This document shows, one piece after another, positions 20,891 through 30,194 of a stretch of DNA of 64,000 nucleotides. The notes beneath the pieces are model-generated. The model was not told the origin of the DNA. It was given only the letters and a program-made list of their open reading frames with translations, and made no database searches. The number at the start of each line of letters is the position of its first letter. Position 1 is the stretch's first letter. The translations under genes and the position numbers were made by a program. Origin of the DNA: Synechococcus sp. PROS-U-1 (GTDB taxonomy: Bacteria; Cyanobacteriota; Cyanobacteriia; PCC-6307; Cyanobiaceae); contig NZ_CP047951.1 in NCBI RefSeq assembly GCF_014279755.1, positions 434,001 to 498,000 of the forward strand, written 5' to 3'.

Positions 20891-22510
20891 ATGGGCACGC
20901 AACGGGTCACCGACGATCTGGATCGCCTTCTCGAGCTTCTGCCGGATGGCGTGCAGAAGCAGTTGCAGCCTGAGGAGGCCCGCCAGCAGTTGCTCGAGGT
21001 GGTGCTCGATCTCGGTCGGGTTCCGGAAGCGCGCTATCCAGGCCGTGCCCTGGCGCTGGGTTCCACGCCCTTGTCTCGGGAGGATCTGGCGGCCGTGGTG
21101 GCCAGAATTGGTCAGTTCGGTGGCGATAACCGGGCGGGAATCGAACGAACGCTTCACCGGATCAGCGCGATCCGCAACCGTCAGGGCGAGGTGGTCGGTC
21201 TGACCTGCCGGGTGGGTCGAGCCGTGTTCGGCACCGTTGCCATGGTGCGGGACCTCCTGGATGGAGGGCAGTCCCTGCTGTTGATGGGGCGCCCGGGTGT
21301 GGGCAAGACAACGGCGTTGCGCGAGATCGCTCGGGTTCTTGCGGATGAGCTGGAGCGGCGCGTTGTTGTGATCGACACGAGCAATGAGATCGCCGGTGAT
21401 GGCGACATCCCGCACCCCGCAATCGGTCGGGCTCGCCGCATGCAGGTCGCCAGGCCTGAGCTGCAGCACCAAACCATGATCGAGGCGGTGGAAAACCACA
21501 TGCCCGAAGTCATCGTGATCGATGAGATCGGCACGGAGCTGGAGGCGCAGGCCGCGCGCACCATTGCTGAACGTGGCGTGGTGCTTGTCGCCACAGCCCA
21601 CGGCAATGCTCTGGCAAACCTGATCAAGAACCCCACCCTCAGCGATCTGGTGGGAGGGATTCAGGCGGTCACCCTTGGGGATGAGGAGGCCCGGCGGCGG
21701 CGCAGTCAGAAGACGGTGCTGGAGCGCGCGGCGGATCCAACCTTTCCGGTTGCAATTGAAATGCACAGTCGACACCGCTGGGCCGTGCACACAGATGTTG
21801 CTGCCACGGTGGACCAGTTGCTCAGGGGCCTGCAGCCCCGAGTTCAGGAGCGCGAGCTGACGCCTGAGGGGGGCGTTCAGCTTGTCGATCCCCCGCAGTC
21901 GTCGGGTTTGCTAACCCCTCCCTCTCCTCGACCGGCAGCTGAACGGCTTGCGTCAGTTCCTGTCCCTCAGGCCAGTGCTGCCGAGGTGCTTTCTCCACCG
22001 GAGGCCACCGCCGAGCTTCTGCAGGTTCTCTGTTGTGGCATTACCCCCCGACTTGTTGACGAAACCATTCGTTCTCACGGTTGGACTGCGCGGGTGGTGG
22101 ATGATTTGAGTGAGGCGGATGTTGTTTTGAGCATTCGGCTGGGACTCAGCCGTCAACCATCGCTGCGACGTCAGGCCCAGGATCTCGGCATTCCCATCCT
22201 GGTGATCAAATCCGACACCTTGCCCCAGGTGACCCGTGCCATGGCTCGCCTCTTGAGTCGTCGTGCAAGTGAAACGGCTACGGATGCCATTTCCCCTGAT
22301 CGGTCGTCAAAGGACGATGAATTTGCCGCTCTTGAGGAATGCCGGCTTGCGGTGGAACAAGTGGTGATGCCGCAAGGCAGGCCCGTGGAGTTGTTGCCGC
22401 GAACGGAACGCGTGCTGCGCATGCAGGCGGATCTTGTCAGTCGTTACCAACTGCGTAGTGATGTCTTTGGACAAGCCGAGCAGTCGCGTTTGCGGGTTTT
22501 TCCTCGCTGA
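20891..22510 (+). CDS. ycf45: Ycf45-type AAA ATPase with R3H domain
   Basis: 539 residues from the ATG at 20891. The Walker [10 protein letters not shown] lies near residue 132, and the Walker [16 protein letters not shown] follows. The first 350 residues resemble SpoIIIAA/secretion-type AAA ATPases and Ycf45 of plastids. The C-terminal part ends in an R3H-like single-strand nucleic-acid-binding segment (around [14 protein letters not shown]...[16 protein letters not shown]). Probable RNA or DNA remodelling; the true role is unknown. It begins 22 bases after the ldpA-like gene. Confidence 0.85.
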   Translation: MGTQRVTDDLDRLLELLPDGVQKQLQPEEARQQLLEVVLDLGRVPEARYPGRALALGSTPLSREDLAAVVARIGQFGGDNRAGIERTLHRISAIRNRQGEVVGLTCRVGRAVFGTVAMVRDLLDGGQSLLLMGRPGVGKTTALREIARVLADELERRVVVIDTSNEIAGDGDIPHPAIGRARRMQVARPELQHQTMIEAVENHMPEVIVIDEIGTELEAQAARTIAERGVVLVATAHGNALANLIKNPTLSDLVGGIQAVTLGDEEARRRRSQKTVLERAADPTFPVAIEMHSRHRWAVHTDVAATVDQLLRGLQPRVQERELTPEGGVQLVDPPQSSGLLTPPSPRPAAERLASVPVPQASAAEVLSPPEATAELLQVLCCGITPRLVDETIRSHGWTARVVDDLSEADVVLSIRLGLSRQPSLRRQAQDLGIPILVIKSDTLPQVTRAMARLLSRRASETATDAISPDRSSKDDEFAALEECRLAVEQVVMPQGRPVELLPRTERVLRMQADLVSRYQLRSDVFGQAEQSRLRVFPR

Positions 22511-22613
22511 TCGCCCTTCGCTTGATTCGCCCGGTGGATTGACGAAGGGTTGGCTGCTATGAGTAACTGTTAGTGCTCCGGTGAGCCGCAGGTTGCGGTC
22601 TTTTCCGGTTCAG

Positions 22614-22685
22614 TGGGCCGTCGCCAAGCGGTAAGGCAGCGGGTTTTGGTCTCGCCATTCCTAGGTTCGAATCCTAGCGGCCCAG
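22614..22685 (+). tRNA. tRNA-Gln (anticodon UUG)
   Basis: A 72-base cloverleaf: acceptor TGGGCCG pairs with CGGCCCA, with discriminator G. The anticodon loop holds TTG, and the T-arm is CCTAGGTTCGAATCCTAGC. CCA is not encoded. It lies just upstream of the HAD hydrolase gene. Confidence 0.96.
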
Positions 22686-22694
22686 TTTTTGTCC

Positions 22695-23444
22695 ATGAAC
22701 CATCGCCCACTGCTGGTCTTCGATTTCGACGGGGTCATCGTCGATGGAATGGCCGAGTACTGGTGGAGTGCATGGCAGGCCTGCCGTCGTCTTGATGCTG
22801 CTCCAGAGGACCTCTCTCCTGATGAGGTGCCTGATGCTTTCCGCCTGCTGCGTCCATGGGTGCATCACGGTTGGGAGATGGTGTTGCTGGCGGCTGAGCT
22901 GCCTGTTTTGGACCCTCAGGTTTGGCTGCAGTCCTACGGCGAAGCGCAGGCGTCAGCACTCCATCGGCGCGGATGGCAACCGGAGCAGCTTCAGGCCGCA
23001 CTCGATGCCTCTAGAGATGGAGCGGTTCGGCAGAACCGTTCTGCTTGGTTGGCGCTGCATCGGCCCTTCCCAGGCTTGGTGGAGCGGCTGCGGCAGTTTG
23101 AGGCTGAAGGGGTCGACTGGGCTGTCCTCACGACCAAAACCCAGGTCTTCACCGCTGAGCTGCTGAACAGCCTTGGCCTGCATCCCTGGCGTCTGGATGG
23201 TCGCGAGGCTGGCGCGAAGCCACAGGTTCTGCTCCAGCTCCAGAAGCAACGAACCTTGTGTGGTTTCGTTGAAGACCGTCGGGCGACGCTTGAAGCTGTG
23301 CGGTCAACACCAGGCTTGGAGCGGCTGCCCTGCTTCCTGGTGAGCTGGGGCTATCTTCGCCCCCAGGATCAGAGCAATCTCCCTCCTGGGATTGCGTTGC
23401 TCCATCCGGATCGTTTCCGGGCCCCCCTGGCGCAATGGCCCTGA
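22695..23444 (+). CDS. HAD-family hydrolase
   Basis: 249 residues from the ATG at 22695. Motif I is VFDFDGVIVDG (nucleophile Asp in DFDG). A helical cap follows, then the motif II threonine in AVLTTKTQ and a lysine in REAGAKPQ. Motif IV is probably GFVEDRR. These are the signs of a HAD phosphatase or phosphonatase-like enzyme; the substrate cannot be told. It starts nine bases after tRNA-Gln and precedes recA. Confidence 0.85.
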   Translation: MNHRPLLVFDFDGVIVDGMAEYWWSAWQACRRLDAAPEDLSPDEVPDAFRLLRPWVHHGWEMVLLAAELPVLDPQVWLQSYGEAQASALHRRGWQPEQLQAALDASRDGAVRQNRSAWLALHRPFPGLVERLRQFEAEGVDWAVLTTKTQVFTAELLNSLGLHPWRLDGREAGAKPQVLLQLQKQRTLCGFVEDRRATLEAVRSTPGLERLPCFLVSWGYLRPQDQSNLPPGIALLHPDRFRAPLAQWP

Positions 23445-23452
23445 TTCGTTAG

Positions 23453-23466
23453 GGTACGCTTGTACT
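23453..23466 (+). promoter_or_regulatory. LexA-binding site (SOS box) upstream of recA
   Basis: The 14 bases GGTACGCTTGTACT fit every position of the published cyanobacterial LexA consensus RGTACNNNDGTWCB. They lie 64 bases before the recA ATG, where a LexA repressor would cover the promoter. This implies recA is SOS-regulated in this organism, provided lexA is encoded elsewhere in the genome. Confidence 0.8.
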
Positions 23467-23530
23467 ACCTGAGACGATTCGGCGCTTCTGTGGCATTGGA
23501 TCTCTCGTTCCTTAGTTTCAGGTCTCTTCC

Positions 23531-24652
23531 ATGCCTGCAGATATGAAATCCAGTGCTTCCGACCCCCGCTCCTCTGGCGAGAAAGACAAGGCGCTGAATC
23601 TGGTCCTTGGTCAGATCGAGCGCAACTTCGGCAAGGGGTCGATCATGCGGCTCGGCGATGCCTCTCGCATGAGGGTGGAGACGATCTCCACCGGTGCTCT
23701 GACCCTTGATCTAGCCCTGGGTGGTGGTTACCCGAAGGGTCGGGTGGTGGAGATTTACGGCCCGGAAAGTTCTGGTAAGACCACCCTCACTCTGCACGCG
23801 ATTGCTGAAGTGCAGAAGCGTGGTGGTGTGGCGGCTTTCGTGGATGCGGAGCATGCTCTGGACCCCGTCTATGCCGCGTCGTTGGGTGTTGATGTGGAGA
23901 ACCTTCTGGTCTCTCAGCCCGACACCGGCGAGATGGCTCTCGAGATCGTCGACCAACTGGTGCGATCAGGGGCGGTGGATCTTGTCGTGATCGACTCGGT
24001 GGCCGCTCTCACTCCCCGCGCCGAGATCGAGGGAGAAATGGGAGACCTGGCGGTTGGCAGTCAGGCGCGTCTGATGAGTCAGGCCATGCGCAAGATCACC
24101 GGCAACATCGGCAAGTCGGGTTGCACCGTCATTTTCCTCAACCAGCTGCGTCTCAAAATTGGTGTGACCTACGGGAATCCGGAGACGACCACTGGAGGCA
24201 ATGCGCTCAAGTTCTATGCCTCGGTTCGCCTCGACATCCGTCGGATTCAGACGCTCAAGAAGGGGACGGAGGAATTCGGGATCAGGGCCAAAGTGAAAGT
24301 GGCGAAAAACAAGGTGGCGCCACCCTTCCGCATTGCTGAATTCGATATCCTTTTCGGCCGTGGCATCAGCACCCTGGGCTGTCTGCTCGATCTCGCCGAA
24401 GAGACAGGAGTGGTTGTGCGCAAGGGCGCTTGGTACAGCTACGAGGGAGACAACATCGGGCAGGGTCGCGACAACACCATCACCTGGATGGAGGAGAACC
24501 CGGAATCGACGGCCACGATTGAGACGCTCGTGCGTCAAAAGCTGACGGAAGGTTCGGAAGTGAAGTCGAATTCCATGCGGCCCCTGGCGGCTGCTGCGAA
24601 GGCGACTGTCGATAAGTCGACTCCGGGTAAGGCCCCGGAAGCGGCTGCTTGA
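23531..24652 (+). CDS. recA: Recombinase RecA
   Basis: 373 residues. Walker A is GPESSGKTT, and the L1/L2 DNA-binding loops lie around [16 protein letters not shown] and [22 protein letters not shown]. It drives strand exchange and LexA cleavage. The N-terminus could start at the first ATG (23531) or at Met5. The C-terminal tail is Ala/Lys-rich. Upstream lies a perfect LexA box. Confidence 0.98.
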   Translation: MPADMKSSASDPRSSGEKDKALNLVLGQIERNFGKGSIMRLGDASRMRVETISTGALTLDLALGGGYPKGRVVEIYGPESSGKTTLTLHAIAEVQKRGGVAAFVDAEHALDPVYAASLGVDVENLLVSQPDTGEMALEIVDQLVRSGAVDLVVIDSVAALTPRAEIEGEMGDLAVGSQARLMSQAMRKITGNIGKSGCTVIFLNQLRLKIGVTYGNPETTTGGNALKFYASVRLDIRRIQTLKKGTEEFGIRAKVKVAKNKVAPPFRIAEFDILFGRGISTLGCLLDLAEETGVVVRKGAWYSYEGDNIGQGRDNTITWMEENPESTATIETLVRQKLTEGSEVKSNSMRPLAAAAKATVDKSTPGKAPEAAA

Positions 24653-24654
24653 GC

Positions 24655-24999
24655 TCAGCCGGCTTGGGCCAGGGACTGCTCGCCGCAGACCTGGCCCTGC
24701 TGCGCTAATTCAGCCATTCGCTGAAGTTCCTGGATGGCTTCTGCTCCCTCCAGTTTCACCAGTTCTCGGCCATTGCGGGATTCCACCCAGTTGATGCCGA
24801 AATCGGAGACAAGAAAGCGCACGATGTGGCCATCTCCGATGTCAGCCACAAAAGAAGCGCCATGGCCATCGCCGCCGTCGCCGCAGGAGTAACAGGTGGC
24901 TGTGACACCGGCACTTTGAAGGCTGCTGGCGAGGGCCTGAAGGCTCATCACCAAGTCTTCGACGACAGACCTGTAGTGCTCGGCTAAACGCGGAAACAT
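24655..24999 (-). CDS. DUF1815 domain protein
   Basis: 114 residues from the ATG at 24999 (MFPRLAEHYRSVVEDLVMSLQALA). The frame runs upstream to 25158, but the added part overlaps the promoter region and is not conserved-looking. The family is small, soluble and confined to cyanobacteria, without known function. CYSCGDGGDGHGASFV may be a glycine-rich turn with a Cys pair. It converges with recA: the two stops lie side by side. Confidence 0.8.
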   Translation of the reverse strand: MFPRLAEHYRSVVEDLVMSLQALASSLQSAGVTATCYSCGDGGDGHGASFVADIGDGHIVRFLVSDFGINWVESRNGRELVKLEGAEAIQELQRMAELAQQGQVCGEQSLAQAG

Positions 25000-25069
25000 G
25001 ACTGAGTCTCCAGTGAGATCAATCCTAAAAGTTTTCTTTCGTTTCCGCGTGTTTGGTCCGGCTGGTTGA

Positions 25070-25321
25070 TCAGGGGGTATCCGAGAGAGTCCACCAACCT
25101 GCGGCGGGTCCGATGAACCGCACCGTGATCCACAGAACCACCATGGCTCCGATGCCAATCCAGGCGCCGCGTGTGGTCACCGCCATGAACTGCTGTGTCT
25201 GATTGCGCGTCAGAGGAAGCCAGGACACCACTCGCGGCGATGTGTCAAGTGCTTTTGTGTTGGCCTTCTTGGGCTGACGAGGGGGCATGCCCTGTGCAGC
25301 TCGGCGGCGTGCTTCTCCCAT
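25070..25321 (-). CDS. DUF2839 small membrane protein
   Basis: 83 residues. A basic, proline-bearing N-terminus (MGEARRRAAQGMPPRQPKK), then SWLPLTRNQ, then one membrane span around IGIGAMVVLWITVRFIG. This matches the cyanobacterial DUF2839 family of unknown function, probably a single-pass thylakoid or plasma membrane protein. It lies between the DinG-like gene and DUF1815 on the same strand. Confidence 0.85.
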   Translation of the reverse strand: MGEARRRAAQGMPPRQPKKANTKALDTSPRVVSWLPLTRNQTQQFMAVTTRGAWIGIGAMVVLWITVRFIGPAAGWWTLSDTP

Positions 25322-25356
25322 GCACTTCTGAATGTTGAACGGAGGGTAGGCGTTGT

Positions 25357-26808
25357 TCAGTTCGGCAGCAGTCGCTGCAGTGGAATCCAGGGCTCAAGCC
25401 GATGCAGCACCTGATCACCCCAACTGCGCCCCCGGAGACGACCATCAAGGATGGCCAGGCGTCCACCGCTGCGTCGCAGTGGTGCAATGGCTGCTGGGAT
25501 CAAGCTCAACGCTTCCGGTAGAAGCAGGGTGCGAAACCAGTCCTCGCCCTGTTGTTTCAAGCGTTCCACCCGCGCGGAAGTCAGTGGATTGTCCAGGCTT
25601 GCGAGCGGAAGCATCCCGACAATTAGCTGAGCCGGGGAGGGGAGATGCTCCTGGTGCTCAAGCCACCAGTCCCAGCTGCACGTCACCACACCATTGCTTT
25701 CGGGCGCGGTCGACTCATGGACCACACGGCGTCCGAATTCGGCTGCCAGGGAGCTGGTGAGCTGGCGACGCAGTTGGTCGTCATTGATCAGGAGGATGGT
25801 CAGCCCCGGCTGACCAAGGATGAGTCGTCTGCTCTCCTCCAAGAGATGTTGGGCATAGATCCGTGTGTTTGGGAGAGGCTGGCGACGGGGTGCATAGAGG
25901 GGCAGGGGTTCATTGAGCTCCTGTTCCCTCAGCGTTGCTCGAACGTCGGGGACCACTCCGGCCTGCTCAAACTCCAGATTGAGCCGCGCGTTGTCTCCAT
26001 TGTTGCTGAACATCAGGCAGGGGTGTTCAAGCAGGACATCCCGCAGCAGCTGGAGTGGTTCCAGGGGTGCCAGCTGCCAACGCCACTGGAGCAATCGATG
26101 ATCGAGGTCAGCCCACTCGGCCCAGTCCGCCAGGTTGATCGTCCGGAGCTTGTTCCAGGGCTCAGGGCTCGTTGGTATCAGCTGGAGGAGGTCACGCAGG
26201 GCTTGACTTGCTGAGCCTTCTAGCCGCACCGCGCCGCCTGGTCGCGTGGCGCCAGCGAACAGCTGGCGGGTCATCCGGTCATGCAGCTCAACCAATCCTG
26301 CTTCAGCCTGTGGACAGGCCTGGCGGAGCTCGTCCCAGTTCTGATGGTTGATCTCAAACGTCAATGCATTGCGCATCCGACGGCTCAACTGATCCATCTC
26401 CGGAATCAGCAGTTGTCGCGTGCCCAGGTGTCCGTCGCGATGGGCCTGAATGAGCTCTGCAACATCCATCAGCCAGAGCTGTGGTCCCTCAGGAGGGGTC
26501 GGCCCCTGCCAGCACGGAAGCCGGAGCCCCTGGTTCCGTAAGCGGGGCAGTTCCAACTGGAGCAGCCGCCGACGCTGTTGGGCCGTCAACACAACCGCCC
26601 CTGCTTCGGGAGCCAGACAAAGCGGCACAAGAAGTCCCAGCCACCATCGTTCGCTGCTGCTGGGGGGGAGCTGGACGAGCGTCGTGTCGCGACGCCTCAA
26701 GCTTCTCGCCACCAGCCGGCTCAGGGTCAGGTGGTGGGGCCAGTCCGATTCCTCCTGGCGGAGCAGGGTTTTGATCTGATGGTGGGCCTGGGCTTCCAAC
26801 ATCGCCAA
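25357..26808 (-). CDS. DinG/XPD-like helicase relative with degenerate ATPase motifs
   Basis: 483 residues. The layout follows DinG-type superfamily 2 helicases, but the motifs are eroded. Where the P-loop GTGTGKT should stand, residues 44-55 read LVQLPPSSSERW. Motif Ia is recognisable (VVLTAQQRR, 72-80). Walker B DEAH is replaced by LMDVAEL (113-119). The C-terminal tail SGGRLAILDGRL (447-458) resembles the DinG motif VI end (DRRL...). It probably keeps the fold without ATP-driven unwinding. It is divergent from tyrA. Known in marine picocyanobacteria only as a possible helicase, I believe; function unknown. Confidence 0.6.
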   Translation of the reverse strand: MAMLEAQAHHQIKTLLRQEESDWPHHLTLSRLVARSLRRRDTTLVQLPPSSSERWWLGLLVPLCLAPEAGAVVLTAQQRRRLLQLELPRLRNQGLRLPCWQGPTPPEGPQLWLMDVAELIQAHRDGHLGTRQLLIPEMDQLSRRMRNALTFEINHQNWDELRQACPQAEAGLVELHDRMTRQLFAGATRPGGAVRLEGSASQALRDLLQLIPTSPEPWNKLRTINLADWAEWADLDHRLLQWRWQLAPLEPLQLLRDVLLEHPCLMFSNNGDNARLNLEFEQAGVVPDVRATLREQELNEPLPLYAPRRQPLPNTRIYAQHLLEESRRLILGQPGLTILLINDDQLRRQLTSSLAAEFGRRVVHESTAPESNGVVTCSWDWWLEHQEHLPSPAQLIVGMLPLASLDNPLTSARVERLKQQGEDWFRTLLLPEALSLIPAAIAPLRRSGGRLAILDGRLRGRSWGDQVLHRLEPWIPLQRLLPN

Positions 26809-26885
26809 ACCCTAAGCAGAGCCCCCCCACCGATTGGTTCATGGCAATCCATCCATCAACATGGCTTCACGACCCTGCAGGAGTG

Positions 26886-27767
26886 ATGGCGGTGCAACCG
26901 GGACGGGTGGGGATCGTTGGTCTTGGATTGATTGGGGGATCCCTCGGTCTGGATCTCCAGGCTCGTGGTTGGACGGTGCAGGGCCTCGTGCACCGTCAGG
27001 CCACCGCTGATCGCGCCATGGCCCGTGGACTGGTGGGGGCGGTGTCGACGGATCCGCGCTGTCTCGCGGATTGTGATGTGGTGATCCTGGCGTTGCCGAT
27101 CCCCTTGCTGCTGAACCCACCTGAGGCGCTAGTGGCCGCTCTACCTCAATCAGCGGTGGTGACCGATGTTGGTTCGGTCAAACAGCCCGTGCTGGAGGCT
27201 TGGCGCCAGCGGCATCCTCGCTTTGTTGCCAGTCATCCCATGGCTGGTACAGCTCAGGCGGGCGTTGATGCCGGTGTGGTGGATCTGTTCCGAGGCCGCC
27301 CCTGGATCGCAACTCCGGATGCAGCAACAGACCCCATTGCGCTCGACCAGGTTCGTGATCTCGCCATCAGCGTCGGAGGACATTGGCTGACATCCACCGC
27401 CTCTCAACACGACCAGGCCGTTGCTCTGATTTCCCACATGCCGGTGCTGGTCAGTGCCGCACTGCTGCGGGCGGTGGGCGATGAAAGGGATCCAGAGATC
27501 CGGCAGCTGGCGATGCTGCTGGCTTCCAGCGGCTTTGCTGACACCACTCGCGTGGGTGGAGGGAATCCGCAGCTGGGCGTGGCGATGGCCTCCACCAATC
27601 GAGATGCGGTGTTGCGCGGATTGGCCGCGTATCGCTGGAGTCTGGAGCAGCTCGAAGATGCCGTTCTCAAGCAAAACTGGTCTCAGCTGGAGTTGGAACT
27701 GATCCGAACGCAGACCATGCGTCCTGATTTTTTGAAAGCGCCCGGTGAGGTCAGCTCCGAAAGCTAA
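26886..27767 (+). CDS. tyrA: Prephenate/arogenate dehydrogenase
   Basis: Last NAD(P)-dependent step towards tyrosine. The Rossmann motif is GIVGLGLIGGSLG, the catalytic region ASHPMAGTAQAG carries the conserved His, and the C-terminal dimerisation helix domain follows. 293 residues from the ATG at 26886. An earlier in-frame ATG at 26841 adds 15 residues without homology. Cyanobacteria usually use arogenate. It converges with the CrtD-like gene, overlapping by 17 bases. Confidence 0.92.
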   Translation: MAVQPGRVGIVGLGLIGGSLGLDLQARGWTVQGLVHRQATADRAMARGLVGAVSTDPRCLADCDVVILALPIPLLLNPPEALVAALPQSAVVTDVGSVKQPVLEAWRQRHPRFVASHPMAGTAQAGVDAGVVDLFRGRPWIATPDAATDPIALDQVRDLAISVGGHWLTSTASQHDQAVALISHMPVLVSAALLRAVGDERDPEIRQLAMLLASSGFADTTRVGGGNPQLGVAMASTNRDAVLRGLAAYRWSLEQLEDAVLKQNWSQLELELIRTQTMRPDFLKAPGEVSSES

Positions 27768-29253
27768 GGGGTTGTCCCCGTTCAGCCCGGAGCTGACGGC
27801 AGGCATTGAGGGCCGACAAGCTGACCCCTGCAGTGCCTTCTCCCGGGTGGAGGCTGTCACCGCAGAGCCACAGACCGGGCATGGGCGTTCGTCCAGCCAG
27901 GCCGAAGGGGCCGAAACGGCGTGGATGCTGTCCGAGTCCCCCCACCATTCCATTGGGACGACCTGTCCAGCCGGCGAAGCCTCGTGGTGTCGCCAGTTCA
28001 GCGTGCAACCAGGCATCCTCCGGAAGCTTGAGCCAGCTGTTCAGTTCTGCTTGGATCAGGCTCATCATCTCGTTCTTTCGCCGCTGGTACTCAGGCTCTG
28101 GCAAGCGGCACCAGTCGGCCGTTGGTGTGAACACGCTGGCGATCAAGGTGGCCTGTCCCCGGGGTGCCCGCCCATCGCCGTCGCGGCTGATGGACACGAA
28201 CAAGGATCCCGGGGACGCACTGCTGCGCTGGAGATGGCCTGGGCAGGGATCCGGCAGTGCATCACGCCGCACCGCTCCGTAGAGCACCAGCGCACCACTT
28301 GGTTCATGCAGGTTTTCTAGTCGCCTTCGATATCCCTTGGGCAGCTGATCAGATTCGATCAGCTCCTGCAGGCACTGCGGGGGAAGGCTGCAGACCACAT
28401 CGCGACTGTTGAGTTGTTTGTGCTCGTCTCCCGCCGTGGTGACATGCACTTGCCAACCGGATGAGCAGGGCTGCAGTTTGGTAACCCGATGCTTCAGAAG
28501 CACGTTTCCGCCGTCGCGCTTAATGGCGGCCACCAGCTGGTCGCTCAGCACCTGCATCGAACCCTCCAGATGCCAGAGTCCCAGCGGCGCTTGCGCCATC
28601 TGCAGGACTGTGGCGCCATAGAGCGCGGCCGTGCGATCAGCCGGTTCCTGGGAGTACAGCTTCAGCTGGAGGTCAAGAAAGTGCCGCAGCCGTTGATCTT
28701 GACCGCACCCACAAAGTTGCAACAGATCGGCGATGGTGAGACCTGTGAACAGCCCCGATACCAGCGTCGCGGGACGCAGTGCCCGCAGCATGGTGCCGAG
28801 ATCCCAGAGGGAGCGAGGCGTCACTACGGGATCCTGGTTGGCGAACTGCCAGTTGCTGGAATGCAACTGATGACAGAGGCTCCAGAAACGTTTGCTACCA
28901 GGGAACTGACGCTCACGCTCAGCGGCCCACGCTTCCGGGTCATGCCAGAGCGAAATGGGAGGGGAGCCATCGCTCAGGTCCACCACACACCCTGGATCCA
29001 GAATCTCCGCTGAGGGGAGAGGCATGCCCAGATGCTTCAGCAGTCGCGCATGACTGCCCCCTGGTTCCAGACCGGCGACCTGGGTCGCACCCACATCGAA
29101 GACCCATCGACCGCGCCGGAATGTTCCGGCACATCCCCCCGTTTGGCGGTGCGCTTCCAACAGCGTGACCTTGACGCCATCGTGTGCCAGCAGTGCCGCT
29201 GCGGTTAAGCCTGCGATGCCACCGCCCACCACGATCACGCTGGAATCGCTCAC
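27751..29253 (-). CDS. crtD: FAD-dependent carotenoid desaturase, CrtD-like
   Basis: 500 residues. The N-terminal FAD dinucleotide motif is VIVVGGGIAGLTAAALLA, followed by the phytoene desaturase-type ARLLEAHRQTGGCAGTF region. The C-terminus LWLCGDSLHPGEGTAGVSLS is the FAD/carotenoid signature. It fits the C-3',4' desaturase of myxoxanthophyll/carotenoid synthesis, though the CrtISO/CrtH isomerase group is closely related and cannot be excluded. It overlaps tyrA's 3' end and is divergent from the kinase gene. Confidence 0.75.
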   Translation of the reverse strand: MSDSSVIVVGGGIAGLTAAALLAHDGVKVTLLEAHRQTGGCAGTFRRGRWVFDVGATQVAGLEPGGSHARLLKHLGMPLPSAEILDPGCVVDLSDGSPPISLWHDPEAWAAERERQFPGSKRFWSLCHQLHSSNWQFANQDPVVTPRSLWDLGTMLRALRPATLVSGLFTGLTIADLLQLCGCGQDQRLRHFLDLQLKLYSQEPADRTAALYGATVLQMAQAPLGLWHLEGSMQVLSDQLVAAIKRDGGNVLLKHRVTKLQPCSSGWQVHVTTAGDEHKQLNSRDVVCSLPPQCLQELIESDQLPKGYRRRLENLHEPSGALVLYGAVRRDALPDPCPGHLQRSSASPGSLFVSISRDGDGRAPRGQATLIASVFTPTADWCRLPEPEYQRRKNEMMSLIQAELNSWLKLPEDAWLHAELATPRGFAGWTGRPNGMVGGLGQHPRRFGPFGLAGRTPMPGLWLCGDSLHPGEGTAGVSLSALNACRQLRAERGQPLSFRS

Positions 29254-29303
29254 GACGCACTGGAGAATCGGATCATGCTGGCAAGACGGGCGGCTTGGTG
29301 AAG

Positions 29304-30191
29304 ATGAACAGCGAACTGCGCCGCGAACTCACAGCAGTGGATGGCCCCTTGGCGGGGGCTGTCATCTCTGAAGTTTCCCCCGTTGGTGGCGGCTGCATTC
29401 ATCAGGCCTGGAAACTGCGCCTCAGTGATGGCCAGCTGTTGTTCGCCAAAAGCGGCGGCTTAAGCGCACTGCCCCTCTTTGAGGTGGAGGTTGAGGCTCT
29501 TGAGGCCTTGCATGCCCATGCAGACAACACGTTTTTGGTGGTGCCGCAGCCCATGGCTCTGGCAGCACTGCCCCACGGTGCGGTTCTGTTGCTGCCTTGG
29601 TTGGATTGTCGTGGCAATGACCAAGCAGCCCTCGGCAGGGGCTTGGCACTGCTGCACCAGTCGTCGATGGCATCCAGCCCCGCTCGTTTTGGCTGGCACC
29701 GTGACGGCTTCATCGGCGCTGGTCCCCAGCCCGGTGGTTGGCGTGACGGTTGGGGATCAGCATTTGTAGAGCTGAGACTGCGTCCCCAACTCGAGACCCT
29801 GCAAGGGTTGAGTCAAGATTCAACCGGCCTTGACCAGTTGTTACTGCGCCTTGCAGAGCACCTGAATGAGTATCAACCGCGTCCTGCGTTGGTGCATGGC
29901 GATCTATGGGGTGGGAATGCCGCCAGCCTTATTGATGGACGGGGAAGCATTTTTGATCCCGCCAGTTGGTGGGCTGATCGGGAAGTCGATCTGGCCATGA
30001 CCCAACTGTTCGGTGGCTTCGGGGAAGAGTTCCGATCTGCCTATCGGAAAGTTCTTCCTGAGGTTCCAGGCGCTGACGGTCGGGTGGAGATCTACAACCT
30101 GTACCACCTGCTCAACCACGCCAATTTGTTTGGGGGCGGTTACATCAACCAATGTCGAGCCAGTCTTAGAGATCTGGCTCGACGGCTTTGA
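29304..30191 (+). CDS. Fructosamine kinase family protein
   Basis: 295 residues from the ATG at 29304 (MNSELRRELTAVDGPLAG). The frame is open upstream through the divergent gene. The protein-kinase-like fold shows the catalytic HGDLWGGNA (Asp and Asn), LLPWLDC, and DPASWWADREVDLAM (metal-binding DPA). The family phosphorylates ketosamine adducts on glycated proteins for repair. It lies between the CrtD-like gene (divergent) and the CurT-like gene (convergent). Confidence 0.88.
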   Translation: MNSELRRELTAVDGPLAGAVISEVSPVGGGCIHQAWKLRLSDGQLLFAKSGGLSALPLFEVEVEALEALHAHADNTFLVVPQPMALAALPHGAVLLLPWLDCRGNDQAALGRGLALLHQSSMASSPARFGWHRDGFIGAGPQPGGWRDGWGSAFVELRLRPQLETLQGLSQDSTGLDQLLLRLAEHLNEYQPRPALVHGDLWGGNAASLIDGRGSIFDPASWWADREVDLAMTQLFGGFGEEFRSAYRKVLPEVPGADGRVEIYNLYHLLNHANLFGGGYINQCRASLRDLARRL

Positions 30192-30194
30192 GGA

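Noticed and set aside
19627-20910. 427-codon minus-strand frame opposite ndhN and ldpA
   Set aside because: Shadow of the real plus-strand genes; no motif and no coherent start.
20090-21790. Long minus-strand open frame (566 codons) opposite ldpA and ycf45
   Set aside because: Antisense shadow of GC-rich coding DNA; its product has no fold-like pattern, while the plus strand carries clear Fe-S and AAA motifs.
22510-22560. Inverted repeat CCCTTCG...CGAAGGG after ycf45 as a terminator
   Set aside because: Loop of about 22 bases and no U-tract.
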